Shown: positions 22,445-34,660, counted from the stretch's first letter. The stretch is 64,000 nucleotides of DNA from Kalaharituber pfeilii (GCA_015179045.1 WHUZ01000023.1:124001-188000), one strand, 5' to 3'. Numbers and translations are program-made. The notes: generated by a model from the letters alone, not told the origin.

Positions 22445-23997
22445 TCAATCTCTACAGAACGCCACACTCACTTCCCACCTCACCACATTCCTACCTACTC
22501 CCCCTTCCCCTAGCCTATCCTTCACGATCCTTACAATTCTCTCCCTTACTCTACAATCACCTTCGCCTGCGCCCTGGCCCGCGCCCTGGCCCGCTAACAC
22601 CACCCTCAGATTTGCCATTCCCAATCCATAATGCACTTGCCACACCTTGGCCTCGGTGACTCTCTTCACCACTCCGCTCGGATCCTGCTCAATTTCCCTA
22701 ACCAGCTCGCCAACGGCATCAGGGTGCTCAGTGTACATGCTCATGAGAAGCATACTGCCAAGGGACTTTATGAGCCGAGTGCCCATCCCGAGCATTGAGA
22801 TGGCGATGGCCAAGGCAAGGAAACGGTCGAGCCAGGAGTAGTACGTGACGCTTAAGAGTGGGAGGAGGAGGAGTAAGGTGGAGAAAGTAAGGGTGAGGAA
22901 GTGCGAGGGGTTGTTGATTAGCTGCGGAGGAAGCGGAAGCCATGAAAGGGTGGTGATACGCATGGCTTTGCCAATACGCTCGTGGTTTTTGAGAAGGACA
23001 GCGGAGATGAGGGTGGAGATGATGGCGAGGAGGGCCGCGAGGTCGATGGAGCCGGGAGAGACCCGGGCGTGGTGAGAGTGGTGATCGTGGGGCTCCGCGC
23101 CTTCGACGCCCTCAACTTCAGCGAAGGATTGGAAACCTTCAAGAAGGTGTTCTGCAGTGTGCGAGATGATGTCTAGGCCCATGAAAACGAGGAAGACGGA
23201 CATTGCGAAGCCGGCTAAAACCTCCGCGCGTTCCAGACCAAAAGGGTGGCGGATGGTAGACCGTTTCCAAACTTCAAAGTTCGAAAGGACGTCGACAGCG
23301 ACGCAGACCGTTGCGCCGAAGGCATCGAAGAGGATTACGTGGCTGAGGGCGGTGAGGGCGAGGGAACCCGCGGCGGACCAGAGGACAAAGGCGGCGATCA
23401 GGACGTGGGTGGTGCACCAGAGGGCACGGATGCGTTGAGTGGGGGTGATCGAGGAAATGCATTCGAAGAAGGTGGGGACGGGGAGGGAGGCGGGGAGGGA
23501 GAGGGGGGCGCGGGGGGCGGTTCCAGGAAGATTTGGTGGGAGACAGAGGAGTGTTTATAGCGGTGACCGCGGCGCTGGGCCTAGAGTGGAGAGCTGTTGG
23601 CTACAGTACATAGAGAGGGGAGGAACTGAATTGGGAGGGTAGGACGTACTGGCTTCCCAATGGGACCCTTTGAAGCAGCCATGGGCTGGAAGTTGAACGG
23701 CTGCTTGCGCAGTGGGTTCGGTCCAGAGGGTGTACTTGTCCCATGGCTCGAATTGCTACCGTCATCTCTCGTAGATTGAGGTGACGCCGAAGGCGGTGTC
23801 GGCGGAGATCTTGTCAGCGGCGAGGCCGGCGGCGTACCGTAAGGGTCAGGCATCTGGACCGACCCTCGCCTGCCCGAGTCGATGGGCGCGAGATGGTTCA
23901 TGTCTGCTGGCGGGTAGTATGGCGAAGGAGCGGCGCCGTCGAGAAGGGGCGTGGGAGGGATGGGCGTGCCCGGCGGCCGTGGAATAGGGAGATCCAT
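22445..23997 (-). CDS. ZRG17: Cation diffusion facilitator, Zrg17-like zinc transporter subunit (one frame break)
   Basis: Zinc transporter of the CDF family; in yeasts Zrg17 pairs with Msc2 to bring zinc into the ER. Exon 1 is 23650-23997 and exon 2 is 22445-23580 (intron 69 nt, phase 0). The membrane part shows HVILFDAFGA, the highly conserved FEVWKRSTIRHPFGLERAEV, a His-rich loop (HDHHSHH) and NPSHFLTL before further hydrophobic helices. Exon 2 enters in the frame encoding HRYKHSSVSHQIFLEPPP, but from APLSLPASLPVPTF onward the frame is shifted. One base is missing around the run of six G (23512-23517 on the plus strand). With the frame restored the length would be about 494 aa. The N-terminus is uncertain: the first in-frame ATG is 23997, yet coding-like Pro-rich sequence continues upstream. 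Confidence 0.85.
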
Positions 23998-25834
23998 TGC
24001 GAGCGTGGCTGGAGCGAAGGGGGGGGGGCTGAAGAGGTGTTTGAGATGCCACTGGGCGCCAGCCAGCGGTGCGGAGAGGGCGAGGGGCGAGGGGGGCGGG
24101 GCGGCCCGGACGTGGGGAGGCGGGCTCGACGCTCGAGATGGCTGTCCTCGGCGGGCGCGGCGGGCGTGGCGGCGGCGTGGCGGGAAGGGTGCCTGCCAAG
24201 CCGGCGCCCCTGAGAGGCGTGTCGCAGCGCGCGAGATTGGCTGCGGACGAGATAAGATGCCCTAAGATAAGGCAGGATGGTGTACTCCACGCGCACCATG
24301 ACTACAGACTCATGTACCGGACGACCTCCCATATTGGATACTGTGCTGGAAGGAGCTTCAGGAATAGTTTGGCTATATGTAGATAGGGGCACTTATCATT
24401 CTTGATAATGTAATAGCGCATAGCAGCTTCCTTCACAACTTTCCTCAACCCCATCACCTTCCGCATGAGAAGCTGGTGGTCAAGTGCACTGCTTGTAGCA
24501 TCTGTGATTGCTGACCGTTAACAACAGGTGTTTCATATCTCTGTGGACCCTGTGGAACTCACGCATGCGTACACGCCAACACAGCCCCCACATGAACCAC
24601 TGAAGACAACGGGAGCGAGGGCCATACAGCGTAGTCCAGCTCGCCACGAGATGCAGGAGAGGACCAAGGAGGGACATAGTGGGAAGGACCCTCGAACCTG
24701 GAATCGGTATACAAATTCTCAGAACACGAGGAGAAAGGGTTCAAGCTAGGGCACTGAGATTCGGACAGGACATACCTGACCAGACTCCTCAACAATAACA
24801 TCGTCCTACCAATTGACGCACTTTCTCACAAACTGGATGCAGCATATGCGTAGTGTGGCAGCATTTGCGCAGCATAGCAGAACCTTCGATGTAGCTAGTT
24901 TAATATATGGGCACGTATATAGAATGAATATACTATTCAAGTTTGTAATTCAATTAGATGTGTATCTAGACATTTAAGAGACACTGCCTCCTACCAAAAT
25001 AGTATTGAAATCGCGTCGCGGTACAGGAGTGCAATTGCATCCTGATAATAGTAGTTCAGGTGTACATCTGGATATATAGCTGTATCCTGGCATTGACCTT
25101 ATGGTATTAACACCAGGACACCCATGACGCAAAAAAGACAGAAATAGACTAGACAGTCCTAGGACATACCAATAGAGCTTCCTGGCATACTTTTTTCTTT
25201 TCTGATGTATAGTAGTATTTTATAATTGATTGGTAAAAGCTTGAGAGAGATATTAAGTATACAGTTCAAAATCGACAAGTTATATATATATGTAATTAAT
25301 TTTCTTTTATCAAAGCTTGTAATAAATATAAACTTGAGCTGCATATTGTATGACATACTTATCCGTATACTGCATGAATAGAAAAACTTTCTACATATAA
25401 TAAAAACCATTCAATAAAATTGTACTACAATTACTAATAATTTTACAACATTAACACTAATAAGCCCATCATATGGATACAAATTTACTTACCACTATTA
25501 TAGTATGATAGCATGATGGATGAGGGTAGAAAATGAGCACCCCGAATGTGCATAAGTTGTAGCTGCACATACGGAGAGTACTAAATGTACCCTACGTCTA
25601 TGTGTCCAACCGCATTTAAACTAGATAATCATGGTTACAAAACAGGGGGCGTTTTCTGTACTGTACGCTACGTAATCTCGTAACCAGTACTGTACGTACC
25701 GTACCATAAGGGTAACCCTCAGGCTCGTATGCAATGTAAGGAATCATGTGGTTATTCGGCCCGACCCATTTCCACGCCTTTTATCACTATCAACCGTGCC
25801 ACTTGATGTCCTTGCAGCCTTAGGCGACCTGCAT
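23998..25834. other. Upstream of ZRG17 and downstream of kinase; no gene
   Basis: 23998-24230 is very GC-rich and may hold the true 5' end of ZRG17. From 24800 the DNA becomes strongly AT-rich (25160-25480 especially). No supported gene was found. Confidence 0.5.
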
Positions 25835-27400
25835 TCAATATTCCTTAACGAACCATTCCTCCCCACTTAATAGCTGCTGGGAAGTTGCCCTCTTCGCTGG
25901 ATCCACAACCAACATGCTACGCAAACATTTTGCCAAGGCGCTCATTGCTTTTGGACTGAACCTTTCCTCACTTTCGTCATTATGTGCTTCACCATATCTG
26001 CTATATAAATATTCGATGTGACCCTCGAGGGGTCTCCAGTATTTCAAACGGTCATCGTGCTCTGCCAGAAATTGTCAACTTTCGCCATCCTCTATGATCA
26101 AAAATGACTTACTGTGAATCTCATCGTTGGTGAAAAGCTTTTTCTCTATTGCTTCGTGAACCCATGCTTCAGGCACGTCGCCTAGAACTTTTGCAAAAAG
26201 TTGTGGGAATTCAATCTCTGACATGACCCTGAATGGCGGCTGACCCGTGACTAGTTCACAAATCTAGTTACAGCGCCCAGTTAGAAGCCAATCTCTGTGG
26301 TCCGGATGTTTTGTGACGATTAAACACTATTATGCTACAGGGTAGACGAGAGCGCATATTCCCTCAACGGGCATTGACTTACAGTACTCCCCAAGCTCCA
26401 AATGTCCACGGCTTGAGTCAGCGGACGCTGGAAGATCTGTTCAGGTGATTGAAGCGAGAGGGGGGTATCCAGTGTTTGCGGAGGTTCATTGATAAAAAAG
26501 GCTGTGGAGACGAGAGGCGTTAGTAGTGGCACAGACATACAAAAAGCAGCAGGATTGACTCAGACCTCCCCCAAAGTCGATGAGCTGAATTTCGTTGAAG
26601 TCAGGAAATGGGTTCTTGGAGTTGTATTCAGTTGCCATTACAAGATATTTAGGAACATTTGGACCACATGGATCGCCATCAATGCGCGTGACTAGCCCTG
26701 TCTCTGGTTCACCAAGTACGTATTTCATCCTGTCATCTGCGAGAGTATCTAGACCGGGATAGCGAAAGAGTACATTGCCCACATGAATATCTATTCAATA
26801 CCGTAAGCAAGAGTGCATGGGGTTGAATCGAGGAAACAATCACAGCAACACGCACCTCCATGAGCAACCCCACATTGATGTAAATAGTCCACAGCCAGCA
26901 TAAGCTGCCTGGACGCCATTTGTGCCAGTTTAGGTGTCGAGCGGCCCCACTTAGATTGCTCCTGGAAGAAGGAAGCTGTAGGGCCAACAACATCCATTAC
27001 GAGGCAGAGATGACGGCCGTTGGGTCCATGAAGGTAAAAATTGTCAATGAGGGTGGGAATATATCTTTTACCGGCATGGCTGCGTGTAGAACGAGAAAGG
27101 TGCCTGAGAATGCGGAGCTCTCGAGAAGAATGCTCATCGGATTGCTGCGCGACGATAACTTTGATGCTGACGTTACGATTATTTCTAAATCCAATTAGCT
27201 TTATTGACACACACAAGGGCGTGGACTTACACCATGTCCTTTGCCAACCACACCGTCCCGAATGCGCCAAAGCCTAGCTTGTGCAAGATCTCATAACGAT
27301 CATTCTCCAAGCGTTCGCCGAGGAGCAAAGGATGAAAGCCGCCTGGCTTGTAATCTTCTACGTCTTCGGCTGGCACCTCTGAGTTGTATACCCAATCCAT
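25835..27400 (-). CDS. SRPK-like serine/threonine protein kinase
   Basis: Six exons (27231-27400, 26856-27184, 26566-26790, 26383-26501, 26113-26263, 25835-26061) join in phase to 406 aa. The N-terminal EDYKPGGFHPLLLGERL is the segment that precedes the kinase fold in SR-protein kinases. The fold shows glycine loop LGFGAFGTVWLAKD (43 on), VSIKVIV with Lys65, YLHQCGVAHGDIHVGNVLF (Asp167, Asn172), and IDFGGAFF (Asp238). The later lobe has SPEQIFQRPLTQAVDIWSLG and a terminal MLVVDPAKRATSQQLL. The catalytic loop is HGDIHxxN instead of HRDLKPEN, as in many lineage-expanded fungal SRPK relatives. It may phosphorylate RS-type substrates; that is inferred from family only. Start: the first ATG of the frame, at MDWVYNS. 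Confidence 0.87.
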
Positions 27401-28380
27401 ATCTCTGGTGATTTTCTGGCCCGCAAGCGATCGCAACAGCTGCAGGTTTCGTATTTGGGTTCGATTCGAGCCGGTAATAAAGCCTTGAAGCTTGCGACGC
27501 GGGCACAGGGGAGAAGGGGGAGAAAGAGGAGAGAGGGGAGAGAGGAGAGAGAGGGAAGAGAGATGAAACAGGTTCAACTAGTTTGTAATGCGACTAAAGA
27601 GAAAGTTCACTCGGTGGAGTTGAGGAGCTATCATATTCAGGCCCCCAGTCTCGCACCGCAAACCCCTCCAGGTGCACTTTTATTTTTATTACAATTGATC
27701 GTGCGCGATAACATGTATGATAGACTGGCGGTAAAAACAGCAACCCCAGCAATGACTGAGGAGGGACGCCCTTGCAAGCCATGTTGCCCGCGAGCTCTGT
27801 GCAAGCTCTATTGCGGCAGTCACAGACACAGACAATGGCAATGACAGCAAATACGCGCTCCCGCTTGAGATTGGGCGCATGGTCTACTAGGACACGGTCG
27901 CGCTCATTGCCGACTACGTTGCGAGCCGTACCATACCCAGGCCCATCTAGACTCCATCTCTGCTGAGGATGCTGGCAACGGAACAGCGTCTGTCCACCCA
28001 ACCCGCAGTCAACGAGTCTAACCCCACAAGCCGCATAACTGCCCACCTGATTGCCACTACAGGGACTACCTCTCCGCAGCAAAAGTCCCCCGTCCCCCAG
28101 TATCTCTCGCTCCTTTGTGCCCCTCTAATTGCTCCCCCCCGGCAGGAGCGATAGTGCTGGGAGCGGTAGCAGACATAAACCTGCGTCGACCCGGGACTCC
28201 CCTCGATGACATTATGCGCCTTGTCGCCTTCTCCGCACACCCCCCCTCGCTGAATCTACAGTGTGCCCACAGCGGCGGCCCTCCCTAACCCTCGCCCTTC
28301 TAGCCACTAGAAAAATCACCATTCCAACAAAACCGTTTCCCACCATATTCCGTATGTCCCCCTATCCGGCTCACAGCCAA
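27401..28380. other. Intergenic between kinase and pseudogene
   Basis: GC-moderate DNA with several open frames on both strands, none with recognisable motifs. It includes the kinase promoter and purine-rich DNA at 27500-27570. Confidence 0.5.
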
Positions 28381-29480
28381 TTGGTAATGTGACTCGCTTC
28401 CACTCCTCCAACACCGCCACCTACGGCACCTGCTACATCTGCCACTACCGCATCCCCACCGGCACCTCGCACCCGTTCTACCCAAGCATGTGCTTCCTCC
28501 CCTGCGGCATTTCCACCTCTTCTCAAACGGCAAGTCGCTCCCCGGAAACCTGTGTTTCAACAGGCATTCCGCTGTCGTGGCAGGGGAAGGACCAACTTTG
28601 GCTACCAGACGGCGCTGCAGCTCCTCCGGTGCGGCGCAAGCGTACTTGTGACAAGCCGGTATCCAGTTGACACTGTGACCAGATACATGAATGAGGTAGA
28701 TGTCAGAGCGTGAGGTGGGAGGCTACGGATCGCCGGCGCGGACTTTAGGCGAGTGCGGGACGCATTTGGTGTCGTGGAGATAGTAAGGAAGTGGTTGGGA
28801 GAAGGCCACGGCAAGCTCGACATGCTAATCAACAACGCTGCCCAGACCATAACAAAGTCGAATCGGAACCGCGATGGCCCTGCGCGAGGAACACTTACAG
28901 CGAGGCGAGGGTCTTGCCAAAACCGAAGTCCCGTTCCGCCGCTGGATAGAGATTTGGGTGCTTGATGGAGGTCACTCGTCGTCATCGTCATATAGGTACA
29001 TCCCTGCGGTCCTCGGGGGTATCTCAGACCCGAGCTCGAGCATCACTCCCGTAATTTTGCCGGCAATGAAGCCTCACCGACTCTGACCTCCATGACCCCC
29101 CAAAACCCCTCCAACAGAGTCAAAACCATACCTGTCCTCCTGGACCCAGACATACATTGAGAGCCGTACCGCGACCTCATTACCGCACATTCCATCAGCC
29201 TTTTTACGTCCTCCCTCCTCACCCGGGAGCTCCTTTCCAAACTGCCGCTCCCGCGGCAGAACACCCCATCACTCTCCTCTTCGTCCACTTCCTCCTCGCC
29301 ACCCACCACTCCACTGTCCTCAACCTCACCGCGCGCGAGTCCATCCACTCTACGCTCCCCGGTGACCACCTCAAGAATGGCACGCAAGCGCATACAACAT
29401 GTATAAAGCGGCGCTGCACATGCTCACGCACTGCGAGAGCGCGCCGCTGTGCGAGGGCGGTGACGGGAGCGGCGGCACCC
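28381..29480 (+). pseudogene. Decayed short-chain dehydrogenase/reductase gene with N-terminal zinc-ribbon-like segment
   Basis: Fragments of one protein are readable in order but in different frames. First comes a Cys-rich start YGTCYICHYRIP..HPFYPSMC (28428-28495). Next is HSAVVAGEG-like nucleotide-binding sequence near 28570 and GYQTALQLLRCGASVLVTSRYP (28598-28663), then an in-frame TGA at 28711. GADFRRVRDAFG..KLDMLINNAAQT (about 28738-28848) follows, then TARESIHSTLPGDHLKNG near 29330-29384 and MYKAALHMLTH (29399-29431) one frame over. The NNAAQT motif and the order match a fungal SDR family. Multiple frameshifts plus a stop show it is broken. Edges are approximate. Confidence 0.75.
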
Positions 29481-30678
29481 AGAAACGGAGAAAGAGCCAG
29501 TGGACGTGGACGTGGATGTGGTCATTCAGGAAGAGGGTGTCGGTAGCACGCTTAGGCAGTCGCGCGGGACGAGACATGGTGGAGGTGCCTTTTCAAGCAT
29601 TACATGCCCGTCAGAGTCGTCGGAGTGCCGGGGAGTTAAATCGCGCTGCTAGATAAAATGGTGGAAAGGAAGGAAGTTGACAATATATACCTTGTTTGAT
29701 TTGATTGAAATGAAATAAGCTTGAAACAATCACTGTAGCTGTACGTCGTACCTACATCTCAAATTACCCCTCTCCCACTAGTCCCAGGAGGGGTGGAGTT
29801 CCTATTGGGGGGGGGGTAGTGCAACAATGACTAGGGTGGAATGCCAATGGGTGGGGAACATATCAAAGCTCGCGATTGTCTGGCTATAGATCAACTTAGG
29901 TCGAGGTGAGGGAGTCGCTCAAGTTGAATAGTATCGCAGTTGATAGGTCAAGTTTGCTGTAGAGTAAATTTACATATATCTACAGAGGAAGTTGTCCAGG
30001 TTCTGGCATGCTCGAATTCGAGGGTTGGGGACGAGACTATGTCCTTGTTGTGCATTTTAAGCTTTTCAAAGGAGTATTGCGTCACCCTCACAGGCGCTTT
30101 TCAGGTAGCCCGCCACTTCAAGCACTAATGCTAACAACGCCGTCCCCTCGCACCAAGTACACGCTCTTCTCGCGGATCCCAGACGTCGCCGCCTACAGGG
30201 GCCAGCCGCCGTTCCCGTCTGCGGAGTTACCGAAGTTGCGGTGCCGAACCCGGTCGCTGGGGTTGCCATTTCACGAAGCGGGGATGCGGTTCCTGGGGGC
30301 GTTTCTAGAGATGTGTTAGAGAGCGGCGAAGAGATGGGGAGGCTGAGGCGGTGCAGTGGCAGGAGTGGCGTGGTGAATGTACGGCGGAAACAGGGTTGAC
30401 GCGGACAAAGTGGTGGAGACAGCATGCATGTAGTGGGAGGATGGGAGGAGGAGCATGGTGCATCCCCAGTACGAAAGTCTGTTCTGTTAGTACTGATATA
30501 TGCGTTAAGCAGTATAGGGGCTACGGGGAGTGTCCTGTGGCTAAGGTAAATAACGCGGGCTGACGACATTTTTAATAAGCAATCAAAGGGCCAAGATTCC
30601 AAGGTCGGATCTCACTGGTGAACTCTTGCAGCCGATGATCCCACGCCACTGCGTCCCCCTCCCCCGCTGCCGCCCCCA
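29481..30678. other. Intergenic, no gene recognised
   Basis: Includes a short G run (about 29809-29818) and the promoter of the uL15m gene. Short frames show no domain signal. Confidence 0.5.
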
Positions 30679-31709
30679 ATGCTGCTCCGGCCGTCACTGG
30701 TGTCCTCCGGGATACATGCCACCGCCCGCCGCGCGCTTGCCGCCTGCGGGCCCTCGCCCCCTACAATGGTAAAATGTGCGTTCTCGACTTCCCCACTGCG
30801 GCAGGCGTCCATTCTCGGCGAACTACACAACTTCAAGGCATCGTACAGCAAGGTGATCAGGCGTGGTAGAGGTCCCTCTTCTGGCAAGGGTAAAACTTCT
30901 GGACGCGGTCACAAGGGTCAAGGGCAACATGGTGGTGTACCCGGGGGTTCAATGGTGGGCAGACGAAGGATGAGATCGTTGCCGGGTCGTTTGGTTTCAA
31001 GAATCGGTGAGTGCGGTTGGCAGCCTGACAGTGGGGAAGAGCGGCTGGCCCATTTATTCCTGTGGGGCGAAAGACTATCCCGCGGGGATGTGCCTCTGTA
31101 CCAGCATGTGCATGGGCTAATTGAGGGGGCTCCAGGAATTCCGTTATCATGTCCCCGCTGAGCCTCGACCATCTACAAGAATGGATCGATGCCGGAAGAA
31201 TTGATCCCAACCAGCCCATTACCTTCAAGGAACTGGTGCGCTCTCGCTGCCTTCACGGCATCAAGGACGGTGTAAAGCTCCTCGGCGGCAAGGTACACCA
31301 CATGACCCCCTCACCCTCTATTATAGCCTCTAATGCTCTCCAGGGCAAAGGAAACTTCCGCGCACGCATCAACATAACCGTGTCCCGCGCCAGCAAAAGT
31401 GCCATCGAGGCGGTAGAAGCCGCCGGCGGCACTGTAACCACACGCTTCTTCAACCGCCTAGGCATCCTCACGGCCGCATACCCTCAGTGCTTCCCCCATG
31501 CCCCGCGCCTAGCGGATCCGACCTCAAGAAAAGACATTGAGTACTACAGAGACCCCGACCATAGGGGATACCTCGCGCATACTGTCAAGCCGGATGAGAA
31601 CCCGCATAGTTTATTCTTTAAGAAGCCGGAGGAGGCGGATAAGGTGAAACAGAGGAAGAAAAAGCAGTCTGGCAAGCAGAAGAAGCAGGCAGAAAATAGG
31701 TTGTGGTAG
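30679..31709 (+). CDS. MRPL10: Mitochondrial large-subunit ribosomal protein uL15m (one frame break)
   Basis: Mitochondrial homologue of bacterial L15. Exons 30679-31006, 31136-31292 and 31344-31709. The N-terminus is a Ser/Arg-rich mitochondrial presequence, then RRGRGPSSGKGKTSGRGHKGQG, the L15 signature. The expected continuation FNGGQTKDEIVAGSFGFKNR lies one frame over, after a run of five G at 30943-30947. One base appears missing, since the exon 1 to exon 2 phase is correct only if one nucleotide is added. Then come LDHLQEWIDAGRIDPNQPIT, KELVRSRCLHGIKDGVKLLGG and VSRASKSAIEAVEAAGGTVTTRFFN. The C-terminus is fungal-type and Lys-rich, ending ENRLW. Restored length is about 283 aa. Intron 2 is 51 nt, in frame and stop-free, so its splicing is less certain. 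Confidence 0.9.
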
Positions 31710-32308
31710 CTGTGATATCAATCGGGCGGAGGGGAGTACAAGCGTTTACCTTTATCTGTACATTAACTCTTTACATGTCTTTTATTTCCGGCGATGCGCA
31801 TTGCGTAGGCACCCCCACGATACATTATATCGGATTTCATTGGGAACATCTGTTATCATTATGCGCGTCTCTCTTTGCGCTCTTCCCTTATCCACCTCCT
31901 TGTATGCCGTTCCACTCACCGCATCTCTCATCGATTTGACGCCCGCCCCGGCCTAGATTTTAACTCAGAAAGACCTATTCCTGCCTCGGGCTTCCCGTGC
32001 GCCTCAACCAAAAATTCTGTTGGGATCCTGAGTTTTGCCCTGTTGCAACTCTTGGCGCGACGGACAAGGGACTTACAGCCCACATGAGAAAGTAACAAAC
32101 AATACCGAACTGAAAGCTAACCTTGAAGTTTAAATTCCACACTTCCCAAATTTACTTCGCTCCCTTCCCTTCTTTCCTCTTCCCCTTCCTTGCCTCTCCA
32201 TAACGCGCAGAGGGGGACGAGCTCCATCTCATATCATCCATTCTCATCTCCAATTCGCAATTGCAACGAATCCTCAAAACCCCTGCGAGCTACAGGGCAG
32301 CCTTGGAG
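31710..32308. other. Intergenic between uL15m and PHS1
   Basis: Both flanking genes are on the plus strand. The right half is pyrimidine-rich, as expected of a fungal promoter and leader. No gene was seen. Confidence 0.5.
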
Positions 32309-33101
32309 ATGTCCGCGACAAAACACTACCTCACAGCCTACAGCGCCGTGAACGCGGCGCTCTGGGGCACCGTCTTTGTGCGCGCCGTCTCCGCGCTTCG
32401 AAACCATGGACCGGCCGAGGTTTATGACAACGTCGGCGAGTTTACAAAGTGGACGCAGACGATTATAGTGCTGGATTTCGTGCATGTATTATTCGGTATG
32501 TTCTCCGTTCTCATTCTACCTCCCCATGGGCCCAACCTCCCTTTGAAACAGTGTATCATGAAAGCAGAAGGCGAGTTACCAACTCACTGTCCCGACAGGT
32601 TTCGTCCGCACCTCGCTCCTCACTGTCCTCTTCCAGTCCTTCTCCCGCCTCTTCCTCGTCTGGGCAATCTGCCCTTTGTCGCCTTCCGCCACTGTTTCCC
32701 CCTTCTACACCAGCATGCTCGTCTCATGGTCCATCGCCGAGGTCGTCCGATACACATACTACGTCCTCTCTGCCCTATCTCCCACCGGAACCCCGCCGCC
32801 GTGGCTCGTCTGGGCGAGATACAACTTCTTTTTCGTGCTCTACATTACCGGAGCGAGCAGCGAGTGGGTGTGTATGTGGTTGAGGTGGAGGGAGCTTGGT
32901 GGGTGGGACGGGCTGAAGGGGGCCAGGGGTTTACTCCAGGGCGGCGGAATCGGAGAAGGGGTGAAGGGTAGGGAGGCCAGTACGGTGGTGTATTGGATAG
33001 TCACTGTGATGCTGGTGGCATGGCCGGTGTTTTTCCCGAACCAGTATTTGCATATGATGAGGCTGAGGAGGAAGATGATGAGGGGGAAGAAAAAGGCGTG
33101 A
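32309..33101 (+). CDS. PHS1: Very-long-chain 3-hydroxyacyl-CoA dehydratase (Phs1/HACD)
   Basis: Third step of very-long-chain fatty-acid elongation in the ER membrane (3-hydroxyacyl-CoA to trans-2-enoyl-CoA). Exons 32309-32495 and 32599-33101 (103-nt intron, phase 1), 229 aa, the usual size. Signature elements: LYLxxYxxxNxxxW-like start (HYLTAYSAVNAALWG), then EVVRYTYY, and VLYITGASSEW. The catalytic pair is Tyr144 and Glu151, at the same seven-residue spacing as in yeast Phs1. About six hydrophobic segments are visible. The last four residues, KKKA, form a di-lysine type ER-retrieval signal. ATG at 32309 was chosen because it is in frame with the conserved HYLTAY start. Confidence 0.94.
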
Positions 33102-34660
33102 AAAGGTGCTGAAAGACGAGAGTTTGGCCCCAGCCCGAGGAACGCTGACAGAGGGCGGGGGGGGGGGGGAGTGAGTTGCCACCGGTGGCAATCGTCATGT
33201 CATTGGACATTAGAGCTTAGTAGTATCAATCATTAGGTATGTTTCATGATGGAGAACGACAGAATGATGCCTATACTTGTGTTTACTTCAAATAGAAGAT
33301 ATATATATATCCCATTTCCCATAGCATGCAAGATATATATATAAAGAGCACATAAATTACAGTACAAGATACAGTCACATACTTACAATCTCAAGACAAT
33401 ATTGCTATCCTACTATCACTCCATACCTCGCCTTCATTCTCCCTCAATCCTCAAACCTGTCCTCTTCTCAAACCTTCTAGCAAAAACCAGAAACACATAG
33501 CAATAAAAAACCACATGATCAAATATAAATGCCCTTCAGATTCATCAGCTATATACTTTCCCCCACCCTTCTAGTCTAACATGTCATCATATACAAAAAG
33601 CACCAAGCTACCACTACCCCCCCACCCCACTGCCTACCCGTGTGTGACAGATATCTATATTAGCTACAAGTAGCTATTTTGCTATGCAACCCCCCCCCAC
33701 CCCTGCCACAATGTATATACCGCTCTTTTATCCCAACACCATCATCATCCCATCATCTTAGCATCTCTTTCCAATCCTTGAAGCAAAGAAGCCAATAAAA
33801 CAGCCACTCCATGCAACACCAACATACCGCAAAAGGGAAAAAAAAAGAAACAAACATATTAAAAAAGGCATCAAAACAAAGAGAAAAACAACCAAACAAA
33901 CTGCAGTTTTTGTTTCGTGTTTCCCCCCCCCCGCACCACGGCCCCAAAAAACCCACAAATCATAAAACTGTTGCCCGGCCCCCGTATCAGACAAAACCTA
34001 TAGCAAAACAACAAAAAAAAGTACAGACCACACCAGTAAGCCACCAAACTCCATGAAACTGTAAATAGTGCTCCTTGCAAAAGAACAAAGTAACATAAAG
34101 CATGCTCAAAAAAAACAGCCTCAAGTACACATAAAAATGGCATATGACAAGAGAGAATACCAGGAAGTGAGACTCAGGGTTGCGGATGAGAGGCATACAA
34201 GAACAGAGAGACAAATAGAAGGGGAGGAGAATTTCCGACATGAAACTGGTGAAAAGCATTAGTCTTCGTCAGGGGGTAACAAGTAATAAAATCAACAAGA
34301 AAATGATAAAAAAGCTATGAACATAAGAAAGAAGCAAAGAATATATGTTCGAAGAAATGAGAAAATAGTATGAGAACATTGTAAATCAATATATAGCGAA
34401 TAAAAAGAAATAAAGGTAAAATGAAAAAGCGTAAAAAAACATACCCCTGCTTGCACCTTGACCGCAATTCAGCCTATTTTGGAATCCCCACCCACTTCAT
34501 CTTACCTCCCCCTGGGAACAAGAACATCCTTCCATTATTCCCAAATTAAACAAAAATGACGTAGATTCTGAAGCCTATATCAAGGCTCTATATCCTCTCT
34601 CTTCTCGCACATCGCTCCTTGGAGTAATGTACGCCTGTATCTTCATGTCTGCACCACGAT
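33102..34660. other. Convergent 3' intergenic region, AT-rich, no gene
   Basis: Lies between the convergent PHS1 and RING-like genes. It contains homopolymer runs (G near 33160, C near 33690 and 33925), TATA microsatellite-like stretches near 33300, and long A/T-rich DNA. Open frames are low-complexity only. Confidence 0.55.

Noticed and set aside
22967..23560. Plus-strand Gly/Glu-rich open frames opposite ZRG17
   Set aside because: Codon-aligned antisense shadows of the transporter exon.
27401..27577. Longer N-terminus for the SRPK-like kinase
   Set aside because: The extension begins with TTG and is Leu/Ser/Pro low complexity; the first ATG is at 27400 next to the conserved segment.
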